DNA of 42,062 nucleotides from Blastomyces gilchristii SLH14081 (taxonomy: Eukaryota; Ascomycota; Eurotiomycetes; Onygenales; Ajellomycetaceae): assembly GCF_000003855.2 (NCBI RefSeq), contig NW_003101631.1, forward strand, positions 81,131 through 123,192, given 5' to 3'. Made by a program: the position numbers and the translations under genes. How positions within the stretch are numbered: position 1 is the stretch's first letter; every line of letters begins with the position of its first letter. This document shows positions 1-10,820 of this stretch, piece by piece. The notes under the pieces are model-generated. The model had not been told where the DNA came from. It worked only from the letters and a program-made list of their open reading frames with translations, and did not search any database.

Positions 1-1800
1 TGAGAGAGAGAAGGCGAGAAGGGGAAACACCGACTGGGACTTTGTTTCTTGTGTGTTCCCAGGTTGTTGTTTTTGCCTCTCCATACCCTTTTTTTTCCTC
101 TAATTGGACTCCCCCTGTTGAATATGAGATGTTTCTTTTTAACGCATACCATGGTTTGCTTATGTTGCTGTCTTGGCAGAGCTGGGTGAAGGGATACCCT
201 TGCGTCTTCTATCTCTTTTTTTCAATCGGGTGTAATTTCTCCCTTTCACCCGCCGGTCAACCAAACTGGTAGTTCTGGGTTCGCACTCTGCACTCCCCAG
301 CCGGGGAGGAAGGCAGGGATAATTCAAAACACTCTATAAACGAAAAGGACGATAGAAAGCAAGAAACCGGATGGGACCTCGTGCGGCAAGCTAACCCAAA
401 AAAAAAAAGAGAAAAGTCTACGCTGAGGGTACATAGAACCTACCCGTCAAGCAAACAAAACGTATCAACGGAAGTAGTTGGTTCACCAGTGAGCTACACA
501 GAGAGAGAAAGAGAGAGAGAGAAAGCGTCCATCCGGAATGCCGTTTCGTGGAACGAGATACTTTGTCTCATCAAGGTACAAACTACACCGCATCTGTCTA
601 TCAAGCATCTGGGAGAACCATCCCACCGCCCACTCCATGATATCTGACACGCTTCCAGCTCGTTTCAAATATCAATCCCGTTACGAATGCTAGGCTTTTC
701 GTAGCCCTCCCTTTCCCCCTTTGGGTTAATGATTGATTGAATTGAATTGAACTGATTGGTTTGCTTTATCATACCAAGAAATGCAAGTACAAATACAAAT
801 ACACCCCTTCTGTTGGGTGAATATATTTGCAAGGCCTATTTCGGTGATGTGACTCCTTGCCAATAATGAGTGCTGTGTTCCCAGCCCAACTGGCCGCGGT
901 CTCATGTACACATACACATATATGGCCCCGTCTACTCAAAACCCATCATCATTGATCGTTCACTACTCAGATGATGGGTTTTTCACCGGGTTTTAGTTTT
1001 GCGACTGTTTTCACGTTCTACGGAATTCTTGTGACACGTTTTGCTGTTATTTTTGGTATTTTTTTCTTCTGCGGCTGTTTTCTTCCCTGGAAACTGTCAT
1101 AATACCTCTCTCTCTAATGTGTTCGCACCCATCAAAGACGCACCTCTTTTTTCCTCAACCACCCCCAAAGCAAGTTCAATCAATTCAATCAAACACTAAT
1201 GTGATTGTATAGTAGGTATAGGAGACTTGCTGACGCCTGGCAGGTGCTGGACAGGTAATGGCCGCTAGCTGCTGGGTTTGATGGTCTGTTTGGTATGTAT
1301 ATTTGCCGTGTTGGATAGACAAGTGGGAAACGACATACACAGCTGATCAATATGCGTATGTTCAGATCACTTCTATTTTATAGCTATAATATTTGAATTG
1401 GGTGTATGTATGGCTTTCTCCGACATTTTGCTCTCCTGTTCTCTCAGGATCTTGTTTGTTGACTGTCTGAGTATTTGATATTCGCAACTATTTACACAGC
1501 CGGCATCTCTACTCGCCCTTCAATCTAATTTCGTCTATTTGCTTACCTACTTTCTTACTTGCCTGTTACACATGCTTTCTCTTGCTCAGTCTCTCCTTCG
1601 CATCTCTCGTAATGGAAAGCAGAAACAATCAGGAAACGCGGCGGGAAGGCCACGGAATCCATAAGCTATCCATGGATGCAATGATCATCTCCACATTATT
1701 CTAACACTGCTTTGCCCTACGGGCACGTTTGCTACTCCTACTCGTAGCAAAGTCCCGCTGTCGTTTGCGCTGTTTCTTTCGCATGGACCTACCTACCACC
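1..1800. other. Gene-poor GC-balanced DNA
   Basis: I find no open frame here that looks like a protein. The stretch holds short GA-rich microsatellites (near 1-12 and 501-525), a small ATTGA tandem near 728-750, T-rich runs and one strong hairpin (listed separately). The open frames present are short, poor in codon structure and overlap on both strands. It may be distal promoter, long untranslated leader or non-coding RNA of a gene to the left or of the small gene at 4248. Confidence 0.5.
938..982. repeat. Perfect 13-bp inverted repeat (hairpin)
   Basis: The arm AAAACCCATCATC (938-950) is matched exactly by its reverse complement at 970-982, with a 19-base loop. A transcript from either strand would form a stable stem. 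It is not followed by a clear coding region, so it could be an RNA structural element, a binding site for a dimeric protein, or chance in non-coding DNA. Confidence 0.6.
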
Positions 1801-4007
1801 ATCTGCGTTCCAGCTTCCCACCGAATGCCCTATAAAAGGAGACACGACGTCTCCTCAAATCCCCTCCATTTCTTTACATTCTCCATTCTTCCATCACGCC
1901 CTTCTCATTGCTTGTATCCCTCAGACTCATATAAGGGGCCCGAAACACAGCCCCAGAAGACATTATATATTATATATGGGCAAATCCTACCTTTCCACAT
2001 CCAATATGGTGGACCATGGGCTTTCTACTTGAAGGCAGTCATTTCTACCTCCGCGTGGACCCGCGATGAAGCTCCCAGCCAGCTTAGCCGTTCGCTCCTG
2101 GAGATGTCCGTCATACACGCTTCCTTTTTCCTCATGCATCCTTCAACAATATAATGGCTCTCCGTCCAGATCTACAGGCGGGTATGCAGCAATTTTGTCT
2201 ACGGCAGCAATGACGACGGTGATCACCCAGAGGACCGAAGGATAATGCGGATACCGATTGCAGCATGACAACACGGTATCTTACTTCGCTCTCTCTCCCT
2301 CGTGTTGCAGGCTGTCTAGTCTTCGTGGGATGCACGTTCTACCTCGTTTTGCTCTCCTGCTGTGTTTGGGCCGGTTGGCGTCGGGCACAGACAAAAAGCG
2401 CACGCCCAGCCCATATATACGTTTTCGCCGTTTCTTGGTTTCTTAGATGTCATTTCTTGCAACACTGGGCAGAAGTACGGAAAGAGATTTGTTGATCTGG
2501 TTTCAAAATTGCTCTGAGGTTGCTGTTCGTGTTCACTTTGTTTTGGTTCCCACATTCCCCATTTTTGCATGTTTTGCCGTTGCTTATATACCCTCCCCTA
2601 TGATCGATTTTTCGGGGCCGAGTACTTCTGCCGTAACTGCTAGCCCCTTTCCCGCACCAGCCCTTGTTAAGTTATATACATTACTCTCGTTCTCATGTGG
2701 GCCTTTCCCTCACAAGCCCCCGTTTTTTCCTTTCTTTTATTCCCCCCCTCCTAGGATAAGACAACTTGCGGCCCTTCCATTCCCACTGAAATTAACTGCA
2801 TGGAGTCCAAAGTCGCCCAACTACTGGTCGGTTCACCCACCAGGTATAATTTACACTACTCCAACACTGTGCAAGGATGCGATATACACAACTGATGTAT
2901 TTGCCTGCTACGTTACCCGTGATTGGTAGTTTGGGATGGCGAGTCAACGCCCGGATAACCCCCTCGATATATAAAGTAACAACGCGATAGGGCAAGCCGG
3001 TACGTAACGCGGAGAAAGAGGAGTAATCAGTTCTTCCTGAAAACGTATTGATTCTCTCCTCGTTCTTTGAATGGCTCGAGCCTGGATTTTTTGGGCACCG
3101 GAACCGCCTTGGTGGGCGAAATTTATTTCAGATTTTCGATCAATCCGGCTTGTCAAACTTTCCCAATGAGGTGGATTGAAAATGGGCATTATTGGATTCA
3201 ACCAACCAGTCTATCTAGGGAACGTTCTCGAAATATAGCGATTTACATTTTATTCGAATTGTACACATGTACCACTCCTGCAAGTGGGGAAAAAGAGGAT
3301 GCTTAGCATATACCGTTAATGCCGAAGGGGAGAATCCACTGGCAGATATACAGGGGAAGAAGGAAGGCAGTGATGCTCGGGCCGCGAGGATGTGCAGAGC
3401 AATGATCTGCGTGCCCGGAATTTCCCTCGCTATATATAAACTCGTGCTAGGGGGAGGCATCATTGACACAATACAAATAAGGGTCGGGTTCGGGGAAATT
3501 GGCGAAGCGAAAGAAGCAGGAAACTCCCGCAACGCAAGCATTGTCACAACAGACGAAGGGGGACAAACTGACAGGACAAACCCGATGTGTACTATCGGGA
3601 ACTATCCGTCGCTGCCGCCTTCAAAACTATACATATATATAATATGCCATTTTCCTAACGGCAATCCTCCTTCTCCAACTCGTCGTTTACTCTCAGAAAC
3701 ATAGCTATACATCTGACAATATCCACCAAAATTCGGCGAAACCAGACCTATACTATAACGAATCCCACTCCCAAAAGTTATATATATATACGATTATATA
3801 CGATAGCATCGTCCCTCCATTATCTTGTTTGTGTTGTTCCTTTTTTGATATCCCAAGCTCAAGCTCAGGCTCAGAAGGCCGGTTCTAGTTGAGCTGCGAT
3901 TTTCATAGTTTGGTCTCCTCCGGCCCCAACCCGTTGGAATCGAACAATTCACTGCCTTCGAGTGTGAAGTTGTTTCCTACTTACTAAACTGCGCACAATC
4001 GAGTCCG
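1801..4007. other. Gene-poor region rich in TATA-like motifs
   Basis: No supported gene. TATA-like runs recur: TATAAAAG at 1831-1838 (directly followed by the inverted repeat GGAGAC/GTCTCC, 1838-1854), and others near 1964-1977, 2412, 2967, 3431-3440, 3630 and 3780. Open frames of up to 160 codons (2447-2929) have no recognisable domain, and several overlap on opposite strands. Fungal regulatory genes often have long upstream regions like this, but nothing here proves transcription. Confidence 0.4.
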
Positions 4008-4015
4008 TATAAATA
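4008..4015 (+). promoter_or_regulatory. TATA box of the small Cys/His gene
   Basis: TATAAATA sits 240 bases before the ATG at 4248. The DNA between is strongly CA- and A-rich with very little G (about 4030-4245), which is typical of leaders of well-expressed fungal genes. Initiation probably lies in the pyrimidine/CA tract near 4030-4050, giving a leader of about 200 bases. Confidence 0.55.
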
Positions 4016-4247
4016 CATGCAACCCCTACCACTTCATTCTATCAACAACTTAGAAAACCACAAACAACCTTCAACAAACATAAAAAGAAGAAAAACGGAA
4101 ATCCAAACACTAAACCACTGACTGATACTCAAATCAAGAGAACACAATCGAAACCAATATCTCTCATATCCCGTTGAAAAAACTGATTGCCTCAAAATAC
4201 TATCCTCATTTATACAAATAAAAATATACCAAAAAAGAAACATCAAA

Positions 4248-4406
4248 ATGTGCCACCAAAAAATGCGTCATCATAGCTGCGGCCACGTCGGCCCCGGCAA
4301 CTTCACCCGATGCCACCGATACGGTTCAAAACAATTCCCTTGCAAAGTTCACACCATCCATATCCAGTGGCCCTCCCCGTGTCCAAACTGTCGCAGGGCA
4401 TCATAA
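4248..4406 (+). CDS. Small Cys/His-rich protein (52 aa)
   Basis: This short frame encodes 52 residues with a dense, ordered set of possible metal ligands: Cys2, His3, His8, His9, Cys11-Gly-His13, Cys22-His23, Cys32, His35, His38 and a terminal Cys45-Pro-Asn-Cys48. The start has a good fungal context (CAAAATG) and follows a TATA box and a CA-rich leader, which argues that it is real. Fungal genomes encode many tiny proteins of the general form MC...CGH...C...CxxC, mostly uncharacterised; I place this one with them from the pattern alone. There is no signal peptide or membrane segment, so a soluble zinc-binding role is plausible. No function can be assigned. It could also be the first exon of a longer gene, but the stop is followed by A- and T-rich DNA resembling a 3' untranslated region. 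Confidence 0.6.
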   Translation: MCHQKMRHHSCGHVGPGNFTRCHRYGSKQFPCKVHTIHIQWPSPCPNCRRAS

Positions 4407-5651
4407 AAAAGCTGCCAGGTGTTCCTACATACTTGTAGCTCTGCAGTGGCTATGAGGCCTGCGTGGTCTACATTTTGCGGAAGGTTTTTTTGGAGGCTAC
4501 GCGCTACTTCTTTGCTTGCTTTTCTTTTTGCTCTTTTCCTTTTTTTTTATTTTTTTTTTTATTTTTATTTTTTATTTTTATTAATCCTTTACTTCTCTGT
4601 TTCTTTCACCTTCACCTTTCCTTTCCCAGGTGACTATTCGTGTCAGCCAGTTCGCTTGTCTTTTTTTGCTTTGTTGTGTTTACCAGCATCTGCATGTGTG
4701 TCTGAGTGAACTTTATGACTATGATTTCTACTATGATTGGAATTCTTTTCTTTTAACTTGTGCAATGTGAACCTAAGTTCATTTCCCTCCTTTTTCTTGT
4801 CGTACGCTCTAAGTTTCCTTGATGAGGTAATTGACCTTCTGGCCCCCTCTGTTTCGACCTCACAAAGTTAATAATGAAAACAATAAGGCCATATGTCAAA
4901 CTTGCGACTACTCACCTTTCCTGAATATATCTACAAATCGTAAAATGAAGTAGTAATGTAAAACCAAAGTGTTATCTATGAATTTGCAGCCTATTTATAA
5001 ATAGTCCCACTAGAGCCTCTGTGAAAGATCTCATCTGACACATGAACGGGGCTAGTTAAAAGTTCAAGTGTAGTTGAAAGGAGAAACATCTAAGATCCCA
5101 GGTCGCTGGATGATATGAGTATAAGGAGTATATGTGTATATCTAGGCACACATGTGTGTATGTATGTATTTATTGCAAGAAATTATCTTGGGGGTATTCA
5201 AAGTAAGATTGATACGCGGGCATGCAAAGTCTAGAAAAAAGACAAGAAAAAAAAAAGGAAGTAAATCTTGGAAATAAACCACAAAGTAAGTAGCTAGCTG
5301 CCTGCTTGAAACGCCATCCTATAGTCATCTTCTAGTGTGATGACGATGCAACAGGACGAGGAAAAAGGTATACCCGAAGTAGAAACGCAGACGCAGAGAA
5401 AACAGCGGCAATGCTCAAGGCCAAGGTCAGAAGTATCAAGTAAAGCAAATAATGTCCAAGAACGCCTGGCGGGTGTGGTTCTTGGTCATCTTGTTAGTTA
5501 TAAAGTACCCAGTAAACCGCAATAAAGTATGAAAATTCAGAATCAGAACGCGCCAAGGGGGAAAGGAATCGGGCTTCTAAAAAAACGGAACAGAGCGGGA
5601 AAACAGCAAAAGTAAAGAAATCAAGGTCTCTAGACAGTAGCATGGAAGATG
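4407..5651. other. Intergenic region, T-rich 3' flank
   Basis: The first part (about 4520-4590) is a long T-rich tract that fits the 3' flank of the small gene. The rest is ordinary intergenic sequence with short TG/TA repeats near 5130-5170. A 62-codon frame at 5337-5525 is low in complexity (Gln/Lys/Arg) and is not supported. The last few hundred bases are presumably the 3' flank of the minus-strand PQ-loop gene. Confidence 0.5.
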
Positions 5652-6953
5652 TCAAACCGCACCATATCTATCCTGCTCATCTATCATAAGCGCCTCCGTT
5701 TCTGGAGATTGGTATTTCGGTTCGGGAGGAGCGGATGGAATCCAGCCTTTGATCCACACGCTAACCCTTCGCCATCTACCTGGTCCTGCAGGTTGTAGTT
5801 TGATGGCGACATCGACATCGGCATCTTCATTCTTCTTCTTGTAGATCATGAACTGAATGCCCATTGCCCCATCCATGCCCAAGACCCCGAACGCCCCCAG
5901 GAAAAATGGTATCGCACGGCCAATCCATTCTAGTCTGTTGTTGCCTTCTTCGCCAACCCATCCACCACCTCCGTAGGCGGGTAGATCTAACCATGCGTTT
6001 GGATTGGTGAGGAGTGAGGTTGAGTAGAAGAAGTTACCGCAGAAGGCTGCAAAGAAGAGAAGTGGTGAGAGGCCTGAGGTGCTTTTGCGGCCGTAGTTCT
6101 TGTAGAGTTGTGGGATACGGGATACTAAGTATAAAAGAGTCGACGACCAGGATGCAATTCTGCCGGCTATTTGTCTAGCATCTGCTTGGGACTGTGAGAA
6201 TATGGGGCGGTTCAGCTCCGCGGGGTTAGTAGCTGCTGCATTGGCAAGAACGGCACATAGCATGGAGAGAAACAAGATAGTTCGAGGGGAACTGGAGGGT
6301 GTGGCGCTGCTGCTGCCTCCAACACGGTAGATGGTTCGGGAAGGTGAGCGTTGTTTCTCATTGGGGCGCGACAGAGAGCCGCCCAATGGAGAATCAACTT
6401 CCAAACCCTTGTTCGAGGCGGCAATTTTTGGTTCTGAAGGCTGCATCGAGCCAGGGGACAATCCCAGAATTGTATTCTCCCCAGTGGGTATAATACCATC
6501 GTACATATCTCCATCGTCATACCCCAGATCTCCAGTATACGTATAACCACGTCTTCGTATTTGCCATTCCTTGAGATATGTATAGAAGTAGTACTGGATT
6601 ACCAACGCTACGTCAACTAAGACATAGTAGGCAGCAACAGTAATCTGCCACCCCGCCTGATATAATAATATGGCTCCTAGTAGGTTGGTTGAATCGCCCA
6701 GACACCATTCAATCAGGAACCATATCGAGAGGCCGGAAGTCGACTGGAGTTTATAGTTCTTGTATATCTGCGGCAGCTGCGCAAAGAGCCAGGAAACGAT
6801 GCTCAGGGTTCCCAAGGTAGAGGAGATCAGGGCGAGCGGAGTCGGAATACATGTATGTAGATGAGAAGAGATAAAGGTTAAGAAGGGAGAGGAGGGTTCG
6901 CAATGGTCTGGAAGAGAGGCAACGAAAGGGTTATAAATCCATGCTGAAGTCAT
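5652..6953 (-). CDS. PQ-loop repeat vacuolar membrane protein (433 aa)
   Basis: Uninterrupted frame of 433 codons starting at the ATG at 6953. Two PQ-loop repeats are plain: PQIYKNY at residues 61-67 followed by STSGLS, and PQLYKNY at 281-287 followed again by STSGLS. Hydrophobic helices surround both (about 40-60, 72-120, 225-240, 262-280, 291-315, 345-370), giving the seven-helix fold of the Ypq/Rtc2/Stm1 and PQLC2 family, which exports basic amino acids from vacuoles or lysosomes. Residues 130-220 form a hydrophilic, Ser/Pro-rich cytosolic loop, as is usual in fungal members. The frame is open upstream to an ATG at 7076, but that extension is unlike the family and overlaps TATA-like repeats, so I prefer 6953. 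The family is clear; the transported substrate is inferred. No introns are needed. Confidence 0.88.
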   Translation of the reverse strand: MTSAWIYNPFVASLPDHCEPSSPFLTFISSHLHTCIPTPLALISSTLGTLSIVSWLFAQLPQIYKNYKLQSTSGLSIWFLIEWCLGDSTNLLGAILLYQAGWQITVAAYYVLVDVALVIQYYFYTYLKEWQIRRRGYTYTGDLGYDDGDMYDGIIPTGENTILGLSPGSMQPSEPKIAASNKGLEVDSPLGGSLSRPNEKQRSPSRTIYRVGGSSSATPSSSPRTILFLSMLCAVLANAAATNPAELNRPIFSQSQADARQIAGRIASWSSTLLYLVSRIPQLYKNYGRKSTSGLSPLLFFAAFCGNFFYSTSLLTNPNAWLDLPAYGGGGWVGEEGNNRLEWIGRAIPFFLGAFGVLGMDGAMGIQFMIYKKKNEDADVDVAIKLQPAGPGRWRRVSVWIKGWIPSAPPEPKYQSPETEALMIDEQDRYGAV

Positions 6954-8339
6954 TATCCGGCGCGCAGTTCGGTCTTCTATTGTAGCCCTGACTGTAATAA
7001 CGAAGCATCCCTTGGCCAAAAACGCATGAACGGAGATAGAAGAATATATATAGAGAGAGAGTTGATATATATGCACAGAATGATTTCTTGAGAGCGCAGC
7101 GCGGAGTTGCTGACCGGAGATCCGCGTGGGGTTCGGTTGAGTGCTGACAAGGCTGGCAAAGAGTCACGCGAGGAGCGCGGGACACGCTGACAACACCCGA
7201 AACGTGTAAGGCAGAAGAAGATGAACTGGAGGAGAACGGGGGTTCGAGCAAGGTTGATGGAAGCTGTTTCACGGGCAACTGGGGGTTTTGTCTTGAGGGA
7301 TTATACGGTCGTAGAGGGGAAAGTCGGAATAGGCCACTAAAATGTGTGTGACTGGTTCGGGATATCGGAATGTTACGTTGGGAGAAGGAGGAGAGCCAAT
7401 TAGGGCATCTGCCTATGCAGGTGTGACAAATTACTGAAAAGGGAGAGGAGAAAACAAAGGAACGAAGAAAGAAATGAAAGATAGAGATAGTCTATGAAGA
7501 GGAGAGAGTGGACAGAGAGCACAACGCTGGATAAGGGAAAGTCAAAGGAAAAGGGCGAGAAAAGAAAACCAGACGACGGCGATGAGCAGGAAGACAGATG
7601 AGAAGATGCAGGTGACGATGGAGAGGCTGATAAGCGGAGAGCGGGGCGCTGTGATTGGTGGAAACGGTGGATCTAGGTGGGGCTCAGCCAGCCAAATAAA
7701 CTCAAACTCTAATTGGGGTATGGGGTAGTGTAGTCCGAGTCTGGAATGGTAAACAATCAACCTTATTCCTTCGATGGAAGATTGGAATAAGATATGCTAT
7801 GATAATAGTTATGTATATATAATATAATAGCATGATGTCAGAAACAAATTCATTCCTAGATATATACAGAGTTCATGTTCATGCTCTTCTATGAATATCT
7901 GTAAGCTAACATCCAGTCACATCTTTCATGTGAAGAACACTTCAAGAGAAGAGATTGAGTACACAAAAGGCTTGAAACAATGAAGGACCAAGAATAATAC
8001 AAATATATAAACACAAAATAATAAATAGAGTGGAACAAAAGTCAGCTAAATACAATTTTAGAAGAGATCTTTGACCAGCTATTTGGTCTTTTCATCACAT
8101 CTGAAGAACACTGCTACTACTCTTTAGAAAGCACTTAGTGACAATATGTAAAATGAGCCAACTAGATCATATATTCATACTAGATAAAGAGATGAGGAGT
8201 GAGCTGTGGACCTGTACGCGCAGTTGATATAAAATAAGATTAGTCGTGTTTCACCTATTTATGTCTCTCGAGTTCATGCCCGTTTCTTCGTGTTTGACAG
8301 ATATATATATATATATAGCAATGACAGACGCGTATGTTA
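6954..8339. other. Intergenic region upstream of the PQ-loop gene
   Basis: Promoter side of the PQ-loop gene on the minus strand. TATATATA at 7045-7052 lies about 95 bases before the chosen start and is a candidate TATA element. A (TA)n run lies at about 8301-8318 just past the 3' end of the next gene. A 72-codon minus frame at 7542-7760 ends in a hydrophobic stretch but has no other support. Nothing else is recognisable. Confidence 0.5.
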
Positions 8340-9106
8340 CTACCATGCAAGGTGCATAGTGAACAGTACGGCTGCTCCGGCAACACCAATTGCCAGCTTT
8401 CGAGGTTGGCTCATCGAAGCCGCCTGGTTGGGTGCAATGATATCAAATGCATTCCCAAATCCTCCAAAGGGGTCATCATTCGGGTCGGTGGTTTTAGTAG
8501 TGGTAGCAGATGGTTCTGAGGTCGTAGTCGATGTGGGATCGGATGCCGTTGCTGAGGGTGGTAGGGATGGGATGACGTATGAATCACTTGTGGTAGAAGT
8601 AGAGTGAGAAGGAGAAGTCGTAGAAGTGGTAGATGGAGCTAGTCTTCGTGTTGTTGTTGTTGCTGATGGCTCTTCTGTTTGTGCCTGCGTAGGTGGAAGG
8701 GCGACCGGTCTCTGTGACACGGAGGAATATCGAGTGGATTGGCTGGAGCGGGAACTCTCAATTTCCCCTGCCTGCTCCTCCTCCGCCCCTCAGCATTTGG
8801 ACAGAGTGTCTGCACTCCTAGCCCCTGGAAAAATAATCCGATGAGAGACGTCGGAGATGCCCGCGTGCCCACGCAAGCTGCATTGAGCGAACGTGCCAGA
8901 GCTTCCAGACCCTCAACGCAGCCCGGAGAGCAGGAGCCTTCGTTTGCGAAATCGCGGACTGTGCAGTCACTAATCTCGGAGGTGTAGACTCTCGTACATG
9001 ATGGAGGGAATGATATTATCGGTTGGATTTGGTCCAGCGAAATTGCTATGACTGTTGGCGCTCTGTAGGCGAGGACGAGATATGTTACCCAGCGCTGTTT
9101 ACGCAT
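8340..9106 (-). pseudogene. GPI-anchored six-cysteine Ser/Thr-rich protein, frameshifted
   Basis: Two minus-strand frames together make one typical fungal surface protein of about 255 residues. The first (from 9106) has a hydrophobic N-terminus (a likely secretion signal, somewhat atypical) and six cysteines in the order C-x10-C-x10-C-x3-C-x16-C-x23-C, the last in the segment GLGVQTLCPN. The second frame supplies a long Ser/Thr/Pro-rich stalk and ends in a small-residue site, a short basic spacer and a hydrophobic tail, the signature of GPI attachment. The frames meet at a run of four C on the plus strand (8786-8789); one more base there would join them. I find no intron that fixes the frame without removing the last cysteine. 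It may be a sequencing or assembly slip rather than a true pseudogene. The spacing is not that of an eight-cysteine CFEM domain. A role in the cell wall or surface is inferred. Confidence 0.6.
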
Positions 9107-10820
9107 GGTGCAACGCTAGGTGAAGGAGATGACAAATGTATTTTTTGTTTGCACAGCGGAGATGCTGCCCGCCCTTCTTGTTTTGCACTTCGTTGAACTT
9201 TCCCAGGTATCGCAAAAGAAAATGTCGCAATGGGGGATAGGAGGCCTTCGAAGCGGTTAATCGCGCATCCTCATAATCTAAACTAAGTGCCTCTCTTTAG
9301 TGCCCATGTGCAAGCCGAAAGTCGATATGTCAAAGAAAAATGCGCGCGATTTTTAGACGATGATAGGAAACTTTATCGTGTCGTCTTTGATAAATGCAGG
9401 GCCACGAATCGTATTAGTGTCGCAAACGGTATGGGTATCAAGGGATAAATAAAGAACAATGTTTCTGAATCTTCAACGGGAAGTTCTAAGAAGAAAGGTA
9501 AAAGCAATGCGCTCTGTTGATACAACAATATCGCTTCATGGGATAGAAAACTAGCACAATTACGAAGCTCAGTATGTGTCCTTAACTCACGAGAAGAAGA
9601 GGGGAAATGAAAAATCAGAGACAGCAGAGGGGAATTATCGAAGTCCTTGTCGCAAAGCTAGATCCATGGTGGACGACGGGCCTTATGACGAGGCACCGCC
9701 GCTCACTCACAGCCATATCTAATAAACTGCCACTGACACGACCAAAAGGTCCTTTAGGACCGGTCTACAGTGTGGTCATATAGCGATCACATAGGTGGGC
9801 AGATCCAAAGAGAAAGCCGAATCTCAAACACTCCACGTTTCTAAATTCCACGCGACAGGCTCGAGCCCTGGAAGGTCAGAGCCTATAGGACGACCGTTGC
9901 AATGATCAGCCTGTGACAGGATCTTTCGGGGTCAATTAACTAATGGACCAATATTCAGGATCCCGCCCCCAGCCTGGGCTTGCTTCGGGCGTGTCAACTT
10001 CGACAGGGATTATTTGACGATATGGACATCAGGGAGCTGTGAAAGTAGCCGAAGCCCAGAATCAAGAAACACTCTGTCTGTCGAATCCCGCCAAACAGCT
10101 GCCTCATCTTTGTTCGCGGATGGCAATTCTGAAACGTAGCGGGCCTGTAGTACAACAGTACGCTAAGTTAACGTTGGCCCCCGCCAGCGATGAGTTCGTT
10201 ACGCGCCGGTCTTGGTCTGCAGCCTTGCCTTGGCGCCAATACCTGGGTTGATAACGAACGATAAAATACTCCCCGGTGTTGCGAAAACAGTTCAGGAAAC
10301 GATCTCGGATTTCGTGAAGAAACCGTAGAGAGGGACTGCTGATTGCAATTGCGAGACAGAAGATAGGGCACTCACCTGATGCGGGATCTCAGAAAATGAA
10401 AATAGCTGTGTTAACTTTCCCCTTTACTCCGCTCTGTTTCTGCAATGACTTATAGTAGCCACGTTCTCTACTCTATATTCAGACATCTTGACTTCGCTAT
10501 GGACCAGAGCTTGAACGATCTGGCGGAGGGTTTTCACATGGGGATCATTTAGGATATGCCAATTCAGATGGCATTGATGATTGATGAAAGCACGCTGTCT
10601 CCTGGGCGAATCCCTTGAGTCCAAACGCTTTTCAAACGCTACACAAAAAACCCTTCCACTCTCTCCTCTTAGGAATCGGGGGAATAGCCTTTGTATGAAG
10701 ACGACATAGACATGTTGGGCATCAAATAATGAGTTATGGATCTACGCAGCAGGTCATACAATCATTACATTTCTTAATGGGAATATAACTGATATGCATC
10801 TCCTAGCATATTTGGATATT
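9107..10820. other. Intergenic region without recognised genes
   Basis: About 1.7 kb of GC-balanced DNA. Short frames exist (for example 10039-10251 and 10168-10371 on opposite strands) but overlap each other and show no domain. It probably holds the upstream region of the GPI-type gene on the left and the 3' flank of the alcohol dehydrogenase on the right. Confidence 0.45.

Noticed and set aside
1729..2154. Open frame of 141 codons on the plus strand
   Set aside because: No domain, biased toward Ser/Leu/Pro from pyrimidine-rich DNA, and it runs across the TATA box at 1831, so it is more likely promoter or leader sequence.
2447..2929. Open frame of 160 codons, the longest in the first 5 kb
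   Set aside because: Low-complexity Pro/Phe/Ser composition, no recognised motif, overlapping antisense frames; length alone is not enough in this pyrimidine-rich stretch.
6954..7076. N-terminal extension of the PQ-loop protein to the ATG at 7076
   Set aside because: The extra 41 residues do not resemble the family and the ATG lies in a TATA-repeat area that more likely belongs to the promoter.
7542..7760. 72-codon minus-strand frame with a hydrophobic C-terminus, possible small membrane protein
   Set aside because: No start context, no homology recognised and no other gene signal; hydrophobicity can come from the T-rich strand.
8833..8880. A possible 48-base intron (GTGGGC...TTTTTCCAG) in the GPI-protein gene
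   Set aside because: Its length is a multiple of three, so it would not fix the frame, and removing it would delete the conserved-looking LIGLFF segment.
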